The notes under the pieces: generated by a model
What the model saw: the letters and a program-made list of their open reading frames with translations, nothing else
Databases searched by the model: none
What the model was told of the DNA's origin: nothing
Made by a program: the position numbers and the translations under genes
From: Puniceibacterium sp. IMCC21224
GTDB lineage: Bacteria > Pseudomonadota > Alphaproteobacteria > Rhodobacterales > Rhodobacteraceae
Assembly (NCBI RefSeq): GCF_001038505.1
Contig: NZ_LDPY01000001.1
Coordinates: 248,001 to 312,000, forward strand
Length of the DNA: 64,000 nucleotides
Direction of reading: 5' to 3'
Part shown: positions 50,794-59,411 of the stretch, piece by piece
How the letters are laid out: each line of letters opens with the position of its first letter
How positions within the stretch are numbered: position 1 is the first letter of the stretch

Positions 50794-52338
50794 ATGACAC
50801 GGATCAGCAGACGCGGATTGCTCAAGACCGGTGCCGCAGCCGGTGTGCTTGCGGCCTCGGGCCTGCCGCTGCGGGCGCAAGCCATGCGTGGCGGACGCCT
50901 GCGGGCTGGCCTGAACGGCTCGAACACCAGCGACAGCTGGGACGGGCGCACACATTCGGATATTTTTATGATCGCTTCGGCTCAGGGTGCGGTCTATGAC
51001 AGCCTGACCGAAGTCGCCGCCGACGGTTCGCTGGTCGGTGAACTGGCCACCGACTGGGAGGCAACCCCAGACGCTAAAACCTGGACGTTCAACCTGCGTC
51101 AGGGCGTAACCTTTCACAACGGCAAGGCGTTCGGCGCCGATGACGTGATCGAATCGCTGCAAATACACGTCGCCGAGGGTGCAAAATCCGCCGCCCAACC
51201 GATTGTCGCCGCCATTGCCGAGATGAAAAAGACCGGCGACCATCAGGTGCAGTTCACGCTGGACGCCGGCAATGCCGATTTTCCTTACCTCATGTCAGAT
51301 TATCACCTGCTGATGTATCCCGCAGGCATGATCGACGAGGCGATCGCCAAAGGTATTGGCACTGGCCTCTATGCGGTGCAGAGCTTTGAGCCCGGCGTGC
51401 GGATGGTCGCCAAGAGGGTCGACAGTCACTACAAAGGCGACAGCGCGGGCTTTTTTGACGAGATCGAATATATCGCGATCAACGATTCCACCGCGCGGAT
51501 GAATGCCCTGCTGACCGGCCAGGTCGACGCGATCAACCGGATTGATTTCAAGACCGAGGCGCTGCTCAAGGCAAATCCAATGGTCCGGGTACAAGAGGTT
51601 ACAGGCAACCAGCACTACACCTTCCCGATGCTGACCAAAGTGGCGCCGTTCGACGACGTGAACGTGCGCCGCGCTTTGAAATATGGCATCAACCGGCAGG
51701 AATTGGTGGACAAGATCCTTCAGGGCCACGGCATGCCGGGCAACGACACGCCAATCGGCCCCGCCAATCAGTATTTCTATGCAGATATGGAGCCGCTGAC
51801 CTATGACCCCGACAAAGCCAAATTCTACCTGAAAGAGGCGGGCCTGACGTCTCTGGACGTAGACCTTAGCGTGTCAAACGCCGCATTCAACGGCGCCGTG
51901 GATTCAGCCCAGCTTTATCAGGCATCAGCCAAGGGGGCGGGCATCAACATCAACGTGGTGCAGGAACCGGCAGATGGCTATTGGTCGAACGTCTGGTTGA
52001 AAAAGCCGTTTTGCGCGTCATATTGGTCTGGTCGTGCAACCGAGGACTGGATGTTTGCCAGCGCTTACGAAACTGGCGTGCCGTGGAATGACAGTCAGTG
52101 GGACCAGCCGCGGTTCCAGGAATTGCTACTGTCAGCACGGGCGACGCTGGATACGGCGACGCGCAAGGACATGTATCACGAGATGCAGCAGATCCTTCGC
52201 GACGATGGCGGCGTAATCATCCCGATGTTCGCCAACTATGTTGAGGCGATCAGCAACAAGATTGTATCGCCCGAGGTGGTCGGCAACCTGTGGCAGATGG
52301 ACAATGCGCGCATGGCCGAACGTTGGCATATGGCCTGA
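50794..52338 (+). CDS. ABC transporter substrate-binding protein, peptide type, Tat-exported
   Basis: It has 514 aa. A twin-arginine signal (SRRGLLKTG) and cleavage after LRAQA near residue 29 place it in the periplasm. The mature protein has the SBP_bac_5 pattern: VYDSLTEVAADGSLVGELATDWE in blocks, FNLRQGVTFHNGKAFGADDV, NDSTARMNALLTGQVDAI and VNVRRALKYGINRQELVDKIL. The likely ligand is a peptide, but related proteins also bind other amino compounds. It lies 74 bp after the ATPase gene and ends the operon. Confidence 0.92.
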   Translation: MTRISRRGLLKTGAAAGVLAASGLPLRAQAMRGGRLRAGLNGSNTSDSWDGRTHSDIFMIASAQGAVYDSLTEVAADGSLVGELATDWEATPDAKTWTFNLRQGVTFHNGKAFGADDVIESLQIHVAEGAKSAAQPIVAAIAEMKKTGDHQVQFTLDAGNADFPYLMSDYHLLMYPAGMIDEAIAKGIGTGLYAVQSFEPGVRMVAKRVDSHYKGDSAGFFDEIEYIAINDSTARMNALLTGQVDAINRIDFKTEALLKANPMVRVQEVTGNQHYTFPMLTKVAPFDDVNVRRALKYGINRQELVDKILQGHGMPGNDTPIGPANQYFYADMEPLTYDPDKAKFYLKEAGLTSLDVDLSVSNAAFNGAVDSAQLYQASAKGAGININVVQEPADGYWSNVWLKKPFCASYWSGRATEDWMFASAYETGVPWNDSQWDQPRFQELLLSARATLDTATRKDMYHEMQQILRDDGGVIIPMFANYVEAISNKIVSPEVVGNLWQMDNARMAERWHMA

Positions 52339-52362
52339 TCCTGCCGGGTTATTGAAATGGAG

Positions 52363-52390
52363 CGCCCTGCCAACTGGCGGGGCGTTCTGC
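52363..52390. terminator. Terminator between binding protein gene and lysR
   Basis: CGCCCTGCC-AACT-GGCGGGGCG, a 9 bp stem with one G-U pair, then TTCTGCATTC. It lies in the 72 bp between converging operons; the T run is poor. Confidence 0.5.
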
Positions 52391-52410
52391 ATTCACGCTT
52401 TGGCCTTTGA

Positions 52411-53316
52411 TCACCCTTGCAGGGCGGTCTCAAACTCGGTGCAGAACCCCTCGACCAGTCGCGACATCGGGCGGCCGGGGCGGGTCAGCAGACATGCGGT
52501 GATCGGGATCGCCGGGCGAAACGTGCGACTGACCAAATCCATGTTGGGCAGGAACGTGCCAGTGTAACGGTCGACAATCGCGACACCGATGCCAGATTGC
52601 GCCAGAACAGCGGCAGTATGACAATAACGTACCTCGACCTGCGGTTCGTAGGGTGTGTGGGCCTTGTCAAAGGCGGCCTGCAACATTTGACCGATACGCG
52701 ACGCCCGGTCGATACCGATGAAGCCGTGTTCATAGGCCTCTTCCGGGCCAAACTCGGGAAGAGATTCCAGCGGATGGCCCGGTGGGATCATGGCAACCAT
52801 CCGATCGGTGCGCAACACCCGGACATCTACGCCGGGGTGACTGTCGAGTCCGAGGCAAAGGCCGACATCCACCGCCCCGATCGCCACAGCATCCGACACA
52901 TTTTCAAGCCGCCGTACATCGTATTGTACCGTCACACCGGGTCGCGTCGCAAGGAACCGCCGCAGCGCCACCGGCACAACTGAATGTCCCAGCGGGGGCG
53001 TCGCCATAATCCGCAACTTGCCCACAGTGCCACCGCGCAACTCCCGTACACGGCTTTCGACCCCGCGCAACTGCTCGAATAGCGGTTCTATCTCTTGGAA
53101 CAGGCTGCGCGCTTCGCTGGTTGCGATCATGCGCTTTTTTTGGCGCTCAAACAGCGCAAAGCCCAACTGATCCTCAAGCTGCTTGATTGCGGTCGAGACC
53201 GAGGGTTGCGAGATCCCCAATTCTGTTGCCGTGGCTACGGTGGTCTTGTGCAGCATCATCGTGCCGAAGACTTCCAGCAGACGCAGGGACAGATCGTTGC
53301 GGCGTTTGATTTTCAT
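52411..53316 (-). CDS. LysR-type transcriptional regulator
   Basis: It has 301 aa from ATG 53316 (MKIKRRNDLSLRLLEVF); the frame extends 46 codons into the racemase gene. The N-terminal HTH is TTVATATELGISQPSVSTAIKQLEDQLG in two blocks; the C-terminal effector domain runs from about residue 95. It is the last gene of the minus-strand hydantoin operon (17 bp after the racemase stop) and is the natural candidate for binding the LysR-type palindromes at 61785-61834, 8.5 kb upstream. The inducer is unknown. Confidence 0.93.
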   Translation of the reverse strand: MKIKRRNDLSLRLLEVFGTMMLHKTTVATATELGISQPSVSTAIKQLEDQLGFALFERQKKRMIATSEARSLFQEIEPLFEQLRGVESRVRELRGGTVGKLRIMATPPLGHSVVPVALRRFLATRPGVTVQYDVRRLENVSDAVAIGAVDVGLCLGLDSHPGVDVRVLRTDRMVAMIPPGHPLESLPEFGPEEAYEHGFIGIDRASRIGQMLQAAFDKAHTPYEPQVEVRYCHTAAVLAQSGIGVAIVDRYTGTFLPNMDLVSRTFRPAIPITACLLTRPGRPMSRLVEGFCTEFETALQG

Positions 53317-53333
53317 CCGCGCAGACTGCGCGA

Positions 53334-53990
53334 TCAGCCTCCCGAGGCCAAGAGCATTCCCAACGCCATACCCACAGCTGCCTGCGTTGGATCGATAATT
53401 GGGCATCCCATGGCGTCCTGCAATCGCGTGCGATGGACCGCCATGCCGGCGCACCCCAGCACCAGCGCCTCGGCTCCGTCGCCAATCAGCGCGCTGCCGA
53501 TATCTGTCAACCGATCAAAGGTGCCCGCCCCGCGCGCGGTTTCATCCACGCTCATGTTCAGCGCCCGTTCCCCAGCGACCCGGTCCAGCACGCCCATGCG
53601 CCGCATATAGAGCCTGTGACGGCGTTCCGAAGCTGACGAAATTGCGATGATGCCAATGCGGTCAGCACGTGCCAATGCGGTCAGCACACCGCTTTCCTGG
53701 ATGCCAAATACCGGGATTGGTTGCGCCGTGCGACAGGTGTCGATGCCGGGATCGGAATAGCAGGCGATCACAAACGCGCCCGCATCGGGTCGCGACTGCA
53801 TGAGCGCCAGCATCGGCAGGACGACCTGATCTGAATGCAACTGGCTTTCGATGCCGAATGGCCCTTCGACGAGTGTGACACATTCAATGCCGGGGCCGCC
53901 GGGCAGGCGAAACCCGTCCAGTGCCGCGTTCAGGCCATCGGTCACGGCCTGGTTCGAGTTCGGGTTGATGACAACAATCGGCCCGCTCAT
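53334..53990 (-). CDS. Hydantoin racemase (Asp/Glu racemase superfamily)
   Basis: It has 218 aa. The two catalytic cysteines of the superfamily are C77 in IACYSDPG and C180 in LGCAGMA. The N-terminal VINPNSN motif is that of hydantoin/allantoin racemases. It interconverts D- and L-hydantoins so that a D-specific hydantoinase can consume both. It is coupled to the hydantoinase by a 4 bp overlap. Confidence 0.88.
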   Translation of the reverse strand: MSGPIVVINPNSNQAVTDGLNAALDGFRLPGGPGIECVTLVEGPFGIESQLHSDQVVLPMLALMQSRPDAGAFVIACYSDPGIDTCRTAQPIPVFGIQESGVLTALARADRIGIIAISSASERRHRLYMRRMGVLDRVAGERALNMSVDETARGAGTFDRLTDIGSALIGDGAEALVLGCAGMAVHRTRLQDAMGCPIIDPTQAAVGMALGMLLASGG

Positions 53991-55441
53991 GGCGCGATCC
54001 GCGCGCCAAAGTTGCGTACCGGGTCGAGCTCCAGCTCGGTTCCGCCGGGATGGCCCGTCAGGTCGGTGCGGTCGCGGACGACAAACTGGCCGTGGCCGGG
54101 GTCTGCCTTTAGTTCACCGTTCTCGATCACACGTTTGCCGCGGGTCAAAACGGTTGTCGGCCAGCCCGTCAGGGTCCAGCCGTCATACGGCGTGTAGTCC
54201 ATATTGTCGTGTTGATCGGCCAGCGTGACCTTACGGGTCTCTTTCGGATCCCAGATAGCGATATCCGCGTCCATGCCAATCGCTATCGACCCCTTGGTGC
54301 CCAACCCGTACAGTTTGGCCGCGTTGCTGGCTGACAGGGCGACGAACTGTTGTAACGTGATCCGCCCACGGTTCACCCCTTCGGAAAACAACAAAGGCAG
54401 GCGCAGACCGATCCCCGGCATACCGTTAGCGATCTGCTTGAACGTTGCATCCGGCCCATTGGCCAGTTTGCCGGTGTCGTCATAGCGATAGGGCGCATGA
54501 TCCGACGAAAACACCGAAAATGTGCCAGCCTGCAGATGCCGCCACAACACTTCTTGGGTCGCCTCGTCCCGCAGGGGGGGCGAGCACATGAACTTGGCCC
54601 CCGCCATACCGGGCTGATCCAGATCGTCGCGGGTCAGGAACAGATATTGCGCACATGTCTCGCCAAAGATCTTGGCGCCTTTCAACCGCGCATCGGCAAT
54701 CATGTCCGCGCCTTCAGGGGTTGAGACATGGACAATCAGCAGCGCTGCATCGACCAGCTTGGCCAATGCGATGGCGCGGTGAATTGCCTCGGATTCCGCC
54801 AGCGCCGGGTGACTTATGGCGTGATAGCGTGGCTTGGTGTGGCCAGCGGCGACCAGCCGGTCGGACATCCAGCCGATCATGCCCGAGTTTTCGGCATGGA
54901 CCATGGTCAGCGCCCCATGGCTGCGCGCCACCGACAGGATTTCTAGGAATTGCCGGTCATCCACGCGCATCAGGTCGTAGGTCATGAAGACCTTGAACGA
55001 CGTGACGCCGCGTTTGAAGGCAGCTGGCAATTCCTCGGTCAGGACCTTTTCGGTCGGGTCAGCGACAATCAGATGATAACCGTAGTCAATCACGGAACTG
55101 CCCTGCGCCCGGCTGTCGTATAGGTCGAGCGTCTCGGTCACGCCCATGCCGCGATGCTGTGCCGCAAAGGGGACAAAGCAGGAATTGCCGCCAAAGGCCG
55201 CAGAGATCGATCCGGTGCGGTAGTCGTCGGCGGTCATGCCACCGGTCGCGCTTTCTTGTGCGATGTGGCAATGCGCCTCGATCCCGCCGGGCAGGACAAG
55301 TTTGCCACTGGCGTCGATCTGATCGTGACCTTTCAGCCCGGTGCCAAGGGCGGCAATTTTGCCATCGGTGATGCCGATATCGGCGTGAAAGCGGTCGGTA
55401 GCAGTCGCCACTTCTCCGTCTGTAATGACCAGATCAAACAT
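53987..55441 (-). CDS. D-hydantoinase / dihydropyrimidinase-family amidohydrolase
   Basis: It has 484 aa: a TIM-barrel metal-dependent cyclic amidohydrolase. Metal ligands can be assigned: H57 and H59 (GGIEAHCHI instead of the usual DPHTH), carboxylated K150 (SFKVFMTY), H182 (VHAENS), H238 (IVHVST) and D314 (SSDHAPY). Opens hydantoin or dihydropyrimidine rings to N-carbamoyl acids. The replacement of Asp-Pro by Glu-Ala next to the ligand histidines marks a divergent subgroup. It is followed by the racemase and preceded by the SDR gene in the same operon; the N-carbamoyl product is the substrate for the enzyme at 57802. Confidence 0.88.
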   Translation of the reverse strand: MFDLVITDGEVATATDRFHADIGITDGKIAALGTGLKGHDQIDASGKLVLPGGIEAHCHIAQESATGGMTADDYRTGSISAAFGGNSCFVPFAAQHRGMGVTETLDLYDSRAQGSSVIDYGYHLIVADPTEKVLTEELPAAFKRGVTSFKVFMTYDLMRVDDRQFLEILSVARSHGALTMVHAENSGMIGWMSDRLVAAGHTKPRYHAISHPALAESEAIHRAIALAKLVDAALLIVHVSTPEGADMIADARLKGAKIFGETCAQYLFLTRDDLDQPGMAGAKFMCSPPLRDEATQEVLWRHLQAGTFSVFSSDHAPYRYDDTGKLANGPDATFKQIANGMPGIGLRLPLLFSEGVNRGRITLQQFVALSASNAAKLYGLGTKGSIAIGMDADIAIWDPKETRKVTLADQHDNMDYTPYDGWTLTGWPTTVLTRGKRVIENGELKADPGHGQFVVRDRTDLTGHPGGTELELDPVRNFGARIAP

Positions 55442-55452
55442 ATGCGTTCCCT

Positions 55453-56241
55453 TTAGACTGACTTGATCGAACCGCCATCGCAGCGGATCAGGCTGCCGGT
55501 GACATAACTGGCCTGCTGGCTGGCTAGAAACGTGGCCACAGCAGCAAATTCCGCGACAGTGCCATATCGACCTGCCGGAATGGTGGCACGTGATGCGGCG
55601 CGGGTGTCATCAAGCGACGCACCAGAGCGTTTCGCCGCAGCGCCGTCCAATTCATCGACCCGTTCGGTATGAATCCGACCCGGCAGCAACATGTTGACGG
55701 TCACACCGTCTGCGGCCACATCCGTGGACAGCGATTTTGACCACCCGACAAGCGCCGACCGGATCGCGTTCGACAGACCCAGCGTCGGGATCGGCTGAAT
55801 CACGCCAGAGGATCCCAAGGTGATCACCCGACCCCAGCCACGCGCCCGCATTCCGGGCATAACTGCCTGTGTCATGGTCACAACGCTCATCACCATGGCG
55901 TCGAAATGTGACGCGAGCACGTCGGTGTCGGCATCGACCATCTTGCCGGGGGGCGGACCGCCGGTGTTGTTTACCAGAATGTCGACGCCACCGCCCAACG
56001 TGTCCTCGGCCAACTTGCCCAGTGTCTGCACCGACGCCTTGTCACTCAGGTCTGCAACGATGTAGTCGGCGGTTCCGCCGGTAGCCCGGATGCCTTCAAC
56101 TGCGGCGGCCAGCTTGTCCTCGCTTCGGCCCGATAACAGGACGGATGCGCCCTCGGCTGCCAGCGCCTGCGCGATGCCCAGACCCAGACCCCGCGACGAG
56201 GCCATGACACAGGCGCGTTTTCCGCTAAGTCCCAGATCCAT
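55453..56241 (-). CDS. SDR-family oxidoreductase lacking the Tyr-x3-Lys pair
   Basis: It has 262 aa with a Rossmann fold: a modified cofactor motif ASSRGLGLG (12-22 region), VADLSD, NNTGGPPPG (91-99), catalytic-type Ser in LGSSG (143-146) and C-terminal GRYGTVAEFAAVATFLAS and YVTGSLIRCDGG. The position normally holding Tyr-x3-Lys reads LSNAIRS (156-162), so the classic proton-relay residues are absent. This subgroup is often labelled 3-oxoacyl-ACP reductase-like without proof. Its start overlaps the DapA-like stop by 1 bp. Confidence 0.85.
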   Translation of the reverse strand: MDLGLSGKRACVMASSRGLGLGIAQALAAEGASVLLSGRSEDKLAAAVEGIRATGGTADYIVADLSDKASVQTLGKLAEDTLGGGVDILVNNTGGPPPGKMVDADTDVLASHFDAMVMSVVTMTQAVMPGMRARGWGRVITLGSSGVIQPIPTLGLSNAIRSALVGWSKSLSTDVAADGVTVNMLLPGRIHTERVDELDGAAAKRSGASLDDTRAASRATIPAGRYGTVAEFAAVATFLASQQASYVTGSLIRCDGGSIKSV

Positions 56242-57176
56242 CAGTTCAACTCCTTCAATCTTTTGTCCAGACGGGCCATCAGCCGCGTCAGTTCCTGCTG
56301 GTCGGTTGCGGTCAACGACGGACCCGGAGCACGCACCCGCGCCGATGCGATCACACCGCGCCGCCGCAGCACTTCCTTGCGGATTGCCAGACCCAGACCC
56401 AGTTGTTGTTCATAGCGAACCATCGGCAGGTAGGCGTCGAACATATCCTCGGCTCCGTCCACGTCCCCGGCCTGATGCCGTGCCACAACTTGCACCAGCA
56501 TTTCAGGATAGGCAAACCCGGTCATCGCCCCGTCCGCGCCGCGCTGCATTTCCTGCGCGAGGAACAGTGCGGAGTTGCCGGTCAGAATCGACAGGCGCGG
56601 CACGTCACTGGTGCCGGATTCGGCTCTGACCCGGCTTAGTTTGGTCAATCCGGGCCAGTCTTCGTGCTTGAGCATGACAATCTGCGGGTGATCCACGGTC
56701 AGGCCCAGAATGGTTTCAACCGAAACCTGGACACCTGTGGTTTGCGGGTAATCCTGAAAACAAATCGGCACGTCATCGCCCAGATGTTTGCAGACCTGAG
56801 CCATGTAGCCCTTTAGCTTGGCCTCAGTTGCCATGCCGGGCTGGGGGGCGACCATGACGCCGGCGGCACCTGCATCCATCACCGTCGCAGACAGACGCGC
56901 CATATTGTCCAGACCGGCGGCAGAGACGCCGACCACGACAGGCACCCGACCTGCAACGCGGTTCAGAACGTGGCGGGCGAAACCGGTTGCCTCGTCCCCG
57001 GCCATCTTGGGCGCTTCGCCCATGATCCCAAGGATGGTCATGCCGCTGACGCCGCAATCAAGGTAGAACTCCACCATCCGGTCGGCGCTGGTCAGATCCA
57101 ATGCGCCGGTATCGTCGAACGGGGTCGCAGAGATGATAAAGACACCATCTGAGTTGCGGTGGATCAGGTGGCTCAT
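56241..57176 (-). CDS. DapA/NAL-superfamily aldolase or lyase, atypical active site
   Basis: It has 311 aa from ATG 57176 (MSHLIHRNSDGVFI), overlapping the flavin-reductase-like gene by 4 bp; the longer frame to 57284 lies within that gene. TIM barrel with Schiff-base lysine in VMLKHEDWPG. The usual Thr-Thr of GTTGE is replaced (LGIMGEAPKM), and the Tyr of YNxPxRTG is replaced by CFQDYPQTTG, so it is not dihydrodipicolinate synthase. It may cleave or condense a keto acid derived from the pathway. Confidence 0.83.
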   Translation of the reverse strand: MSHLIHRNSDGVFIISATPFDDTGALDLTSADRMVEFYLDCGVSGMTILGIMGEAPKMAGDEATGFARHVLNRVAGRVPVVVGVSAAGLDNMARLSATVMDAGAAGVMVAPQPGMATEAKLKGYMAQVCKHLGDDVPICFQDYPQTTGVQVSVETILGLTVDHPQIVMLKHEDWPGLTKLSRVRAESGTSDVPRLSILTGNSALFLAQEMQRGADGAMTGFAYPEMLVQVVARHQAGDVDGAEDMFDAYLPMVRYEQQLGLGLAIRKEVLRRRGVIASARVRAPGPSLTATDQQELTRLMARLDKRLKELN

Positions 57177-57805
57177 GGTGTCGTGTCCTTGAGTGGCAGT
57201 TTCGGAATGCTGTGCGGCGCAATTTCGTTCACTTCGGCATATTTGTCGGCAAAGAGCCGGGCGACCGGATAGGCGTCGGCCCAATGCACGTGCCAGTTCG
57301 ACGGATCGACCAGCCCGTCACGGGCGGCAAAACCAACGGCCTCACCCACGACAATTTCGCGCTCGCGGGAAAATGTCAGGGCGGTGGTGCGGCGGCATTC
57401 GATGGCCACCGGCACAACGGCCAGCCGTGGCGGCGCCACATGGGCCGATGGAGCAAGCGCAAGACCCAGGGCCTCTGCCTCGCTGATATCGGGATCATAG
57501 GCGGCGGCGGTGTCGACCATCACGCGGGTCAGGTCCGGGGTGGCGATATTGATAACAAACTCGCCGGATCGGCGGATGTTGCGGGTGGTGTCCTTTGGGC
57601 TGCCATCGCCGTGATGTTCCAGCCCCAGAATGACCAGCGCCGGATCCTTGCCGAACAGATTAAAGAACGAATACGGCGCAACATTCACGACCCCGTGTTC
57701 ATTCAGCGTTGTGACCCAGGCAATCGGGCGTGGGATCACAACAGCGGTCAGCAGTTTGTAGCGGTCGCCCGCGGACATCGCCCCCAGGTCAAGCGTCAGT
57801 GTCAT
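57173..57805 (-). CDS. Flavin reductase-like (FMN-binding split barrel) protein
   Basis: It has 210 aa of the DIM6/NTAB flavin reductase family: RPIAWVTTLNEHGVVNVAPYSFF in two blocks, and GEFVINI. Family members bind FMN and often supply reduced flavin to monooxygenases (RutF type), but no monooxygenase gene is present in this operon. It overlaps both neighbours by 4 bp. Confidence 0.83.
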   Translation of the reverse strand: MTLTLDLGAMSAGDRYKLLTAVVIPRPIAWVTTLNEHGVVNVAPYSFFNLFGKDPALVILGLEHHGDGSPKDTTRNIRRSGEFVINIATPDLTRVMVDTAAAYDPDISEAEALGLALAPSAHVAPPRLAVVPVAIECRRTTALTFSREREIVVGEAVGFAARDGLVDPSNWHVHWADAYPVARLFADKYAEVNEIAPHSIPKLPLKDTTP

Positions 57806-58728
57806 TCCGGATATTCCACGCCCGTCTGGGCAGTGATCCGGGTGTAATGCTCGACTCGGCGATGGCGGGCAAAATCAAAGATCGTCGATTTTCCAAAGTT
57901 GCAAAGATCCATGTCGCAGGCATGTACGATCAGCTCGTCGTCCTCGGTCTGTGCGCGGGCCACGACAAATCCGTTGGGATCTACGATGATGCTACCCGCC
58001 ATAAGCGGATGCCCGTCCTCATCCCCCGACTTTGCGACGCCGACGACCCACGCGGCATTCTGATAGGCGCCGGACGTCATGGACAGATCGGAATGGTACA
58101 GGCGATGCTCCAAACCTTCGGCGCTGTCCTGGCTGTTCACTGATGGTGTGTTGTATCCCAGCATGATCAGCTCTGCCCCCTGCAGACCCATGACGCGATA
58201 CACCTCGGGCCAGCGGCGGTCGTTGCAGATGCACATACCCATCAGCGCATCCATGTTGCGCCAGACGGGAAAGCCCAGATTGCCGGGTTCGAAATAGCGT
58301 TTTTCAAGATGCTGAAACGCTCGCTCGGTGTCGAATTCCGAATGGCCGGGCAGATGCACCTTGCGATATTTTCCGACGATGTTGCCCGCGGTGTCTGTCA
58401 GGATCGAGGTGTTGAAATGGTGCCCGTCAGAGGTCTTTTCGGCGTAGCCAAAGCTGATGGCGATGCCATGGTCGCGTGCGCGATCAAACAGTGGCTGGGT
58501 GGCCGCGTTGGGCATCTCGGTCTCGAACCATTGATCGACTTCGGCAGGGTCTTCCATCCACCAGCGCGGGAAAAAGGTGGTCAGCGCCAGTTCGGGAAAG
58601 ACGACAAGCCCGCAACCGGCCTTTGCCGCCTGATCGAGTAGCACGATCATCCGTGCGACCACGCTCTCGCGGCTTTCTGCCCGCTGAATCGGACCCAGTT
58701 GTGCCCCGCCAATAACGATTTCGCGCAT
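57802..58728 (-). CDS. N-carbamoyl-D-amino-acid hydrolase
   Basis: It has 308 aa, close to the 304 aa Agrobacterium D-carbamoylase, and recalls it along most of its length (PELALTTFFPRW, GKYRKVHLPGH, FQHLEKRYFEPG, CNDRRWPE). Catalytic triad E46, K123, C168. It hydrolyses N-carbamoyl-D-amino acids to D-amino acid, CO2 and ammonia, completing the hydantoinase route. It is the first enzyme gene after the transporter genes in the operon and overlaps the flavin-reductase-like gene by 4 bp. Confidence 0.93.
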   Translation of the reverse strand: MREIVIGGAQLGPIQRAESRESVVARMIVLLDQAAKAGCGLVVFPELALTTFFPRWWMEDPAEVDQWFETEMPNAATQPLFDRARDHGIAISFGYAEKTSDGHHFNTSILTDTAGNIVGKYRKVHLPGHSEFDTERAFQHLEKRYFEPGNLGFPVWRNMDALMGMCICNDRRWPEVYRVMGLQGAELIMLGYNTPSVNSQDSAEGLEHRLYHSDLSMTSGAYQNAAWVVGVAKSGDEDGHPLMAGSIIVDPNGFVVARAQTEDDELIVHACDMDLCNFGKSTIFDFARHRRVEHYTRITAQTGVEYPE

Positions 58729-58742
58729 GATATTCCTCCTGA

Positions 58743-59408
58743 TCAGGTTGAGATGCGCCGCTCAAAGCGGCTGATCACGCGGATCAGCGGCCAGAGCAGC
58801 AACAGATATAGGCCAGCCGCCAGAACCAGCGGCGAAGCATTGTAGGTGAGCGACCGGACCAACCCGGCTGCATGAAGCATTTCCCCGAGGCTGACCACCG
58901 AAGCGAGCGAGGTCAGCTTGACCACCTCGACAGCGTTCGACAGCAGGTCGGGCAGCACGTTGCGCGTCGCCTGCGGCAGGGTCACGTAAATCAGTGTTTG
59001 TGCCTGCGTCAGTCCGGTAGAACGCGCGGCTTCGGTCTGACCCTTTGGCACCGACAGCAGCCCGGCGCGGAAAATTTCGGCGAAATAGGCCGAATTGTTG
59101 AGGAAGAAACCGATGGTGACGGCAACAAACGGCGACAGGTTCAGGCCGGCAAAGGGCAGACCGGCGTAGATAAAGATCAGCAAGACCAGCGGCGGCAGCG
59201 CGCGAAACAGATCGACAAACCCGATGCTGAGCCAGCGCAGCCAGCGACTTGGCGATACGGACCCCAGCGCCGCCGCCAGCCCGCCGACCAACCCCAGCGG
59301 GATCACCACAGCGCAGATCAGCAGGGTTATACCCAACCCCCGGATCACCAATGGTAGCGATTTGGCCATGATGCCCAGGTCAAAAAATTGTGCGAGGATT
59401 GCGTCCAT
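58743..59408 (-). CDS. Polar amino acid ABC transporter permease (HisM/GlnP type)
   Basis: It has 221 aa, with about five TM segments and the EAA loop EAARSTGLTQAQTLIYVTLPQA. The DLFRALPPLVLLIFIY block is typical of amino-acid permeases. It lies 14 bp upstream of the carbamoylase gene, showing that uptake and hydrolysis are expressed together. Confidence 0.92.
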   Translation of the reverse strand: MDAILAQFFDLGIMAKSLPLVIRGLGITLLICAVVIPLGLVGGLAAALGSVSPSRWLRWLSIGFVDLFRALPPLVLLIFIYAGLPFAGLNLSPFVAVTIGFFLNNSAYFAEIFRAGLLSVPKGQTEAARSTGLTQAQTLIYVTLPQATRNVLPDLLSNAVEVVKLTSLASVVSLGEMLHAAGLVRSLTYNASPLVLAAGLYLLLLWPLIRVISRFERRIST

Positions 59409-59411
59409 GTT

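Noticed and set aside
53317..53454. N-terminal extension of the LysR regulator
   Set aside because: It runs into the racemase gene; LysR proteins begin a few residues before the HTH as at 53316.
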